Shown: positions 63,787 through 64,000 of the stretch, piece by piece | How the letters are laid out: the number at the start of each line of letters is the position of its first letter | How positions within the stretch are numbered: the stretch's first letter is position 1 | From: Candidatus Jettenia sp. | Lineage (GTDB): Bacteria > Planctomycetota > Brocadiia > Brocadiales > Brocadiaceae | Direction: 5' to 3' | Assembly (NCBI GenBank): GCA_021650895.1 | Contig: CP091278.1 | Coordinates: 1,331,659-1,395,658, forward strand | DNA: 64,000 nucleotides | Notes under the pieces: generated by a model | Told to the model about the DNA's origin: nothing | What the model saw: only the letters and a program-made list of their open reading frames with translations | The model's database searches: none | Program-made: the position numbers and the translations under genes

Positions 63787-64000
63787 CTATTCTTTTGTTG
63801 GCTTAAAGCAATAAATTTTACCATCAAAGGATAGCATATAGAGCTCATTTTTCTCATCAATTCCGAATGAGGATATGTTTAAACTTGTAGTTAGTAATTC
63901 AGTATTGATGGGCAAACTGGAGCCATCATATCTTAAATACCAAATCCTTCCAGACATAAAGTCACTATAGATATAAGCACCAATGAGTTCAGGAACCTGA
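63787..64000 (-). CDS. C-terminus of a PQQ-dependent sugar dehydrogenase-like protein (cut by right edge)
   Basis: A frame open from the right window edge, 70 residues to a TAG at 63787, reads VPELIGAYIYSDFMSGRIWY, LRYDGSSLPINTELLTTSL, NISSFGIDEKNELYMLSFDG, KIYCFKPTKE. The pattern G-AYIYSDF-SGRIW and the S-FGIDE-NELY-LSFDGKIY ending match the last blades of soluble glucose/sorbosone dehydrogenases (GSDH family). The start and the active site lie outside the window. Confidence 0.75.
   Translation of the reverse strand, partial: QVPELIGAYIYSDFMSGRIWYLRYDGSSLPINTELLTTSLNISSFGIDEKNELYMLSFDGKIYCFKPTKE

Overview
The window looks like chromosome of an anammox-type planctomycete (order Brocadiales). 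The case rests on an octaheme hydroxylamine-oxidoreductase-like cytochrome with eight CXXCH motifs, further secreted c-type cytochromes, a type IV pilus/secretin block, and an AT-rich sequence full of short dispersed palindromes. I cannot name the genus from sequence alone. No rRNA operon, CRISPR array or intact prophage is visible; one tRNA gene (Arg, anticodon CCT) is present.

Layout. 1-2.8 kb: a sensor gene on the minus strand, cut by the left edge and interrupted by a (ACCT)12 microsatellite, then a miniature inverted-repeat element. 2.8-6.6 kb: HAO-like cytochrome, gcvH, gcvT and a YkgJ-type cysteine-cluster gene, all minus strand. 7-13.7 kb: rhomboid protease, secreted amidase, a plus-strand cassette of periplasmic binding protein, histidine kinase and response regulator/cyclase, then CoaB. 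13.8-18 kb: sparse region with an IS1634-like remnant, a kinase with a damaged ATP lid, and a lysine-rich HTH protein. 18-25 kb: a minus-strand group for redox and oxygen defence (three ferritin/rubrerythrin-like proteins, a 60-aa half-ferritin, thioredoxin reductase, rubredoxin, a tetraheme cytochrome, two cytochrome c'-like proteins) plus aspartate ammonia-lyase. 25-37 kb: second amidase, pilMN-pilO-pilP-pilQ-type operon, miaA and comEC, which together suggest type IV pili and possibly DNA uptake. 37-52 kb: a surface-glycan locus with GDP-fucose synthesis (gmd, fcl), a flippase, glycosyltransferases, methyltransferases, a radical SAM enzyme, an aminotransferase and an epimerase. 52-64 kb: tatA-like gene with a tiny basic-protein gene, rluD, a TPR protein, PHP phosphatase, tRNA-Arg, a sigma-54 activator preceded by a candidate structured RNA, ABC-F ATPase, SPL-type radical SAM, a group II intron relic, a beta-helix protein and the C-terminus of a sugar dehydrogenase.

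Most notable observations: (1) the (ACCT)12 tract puts the left-edge sensor out of frame and 10 or 13 units would restore it, the arithmetic of a phase-variable contingency locus; (2) a four-helix-bundle (23S rRNA IVP family) gene sits between gmd and fcl, flanked by inverted arms of GGTTGA/CCTCAA-type hexamers, and a gene-less version of the same arms lies in frame inside fcl. The second pattern suggests a small mobile element family related in design to 23S rRNA intervening sequences. Several dispersed repeats (a two-copy element with inverted ends, a REP-like element, a C-rich/G-rich element) fill most long intergenic gaps.
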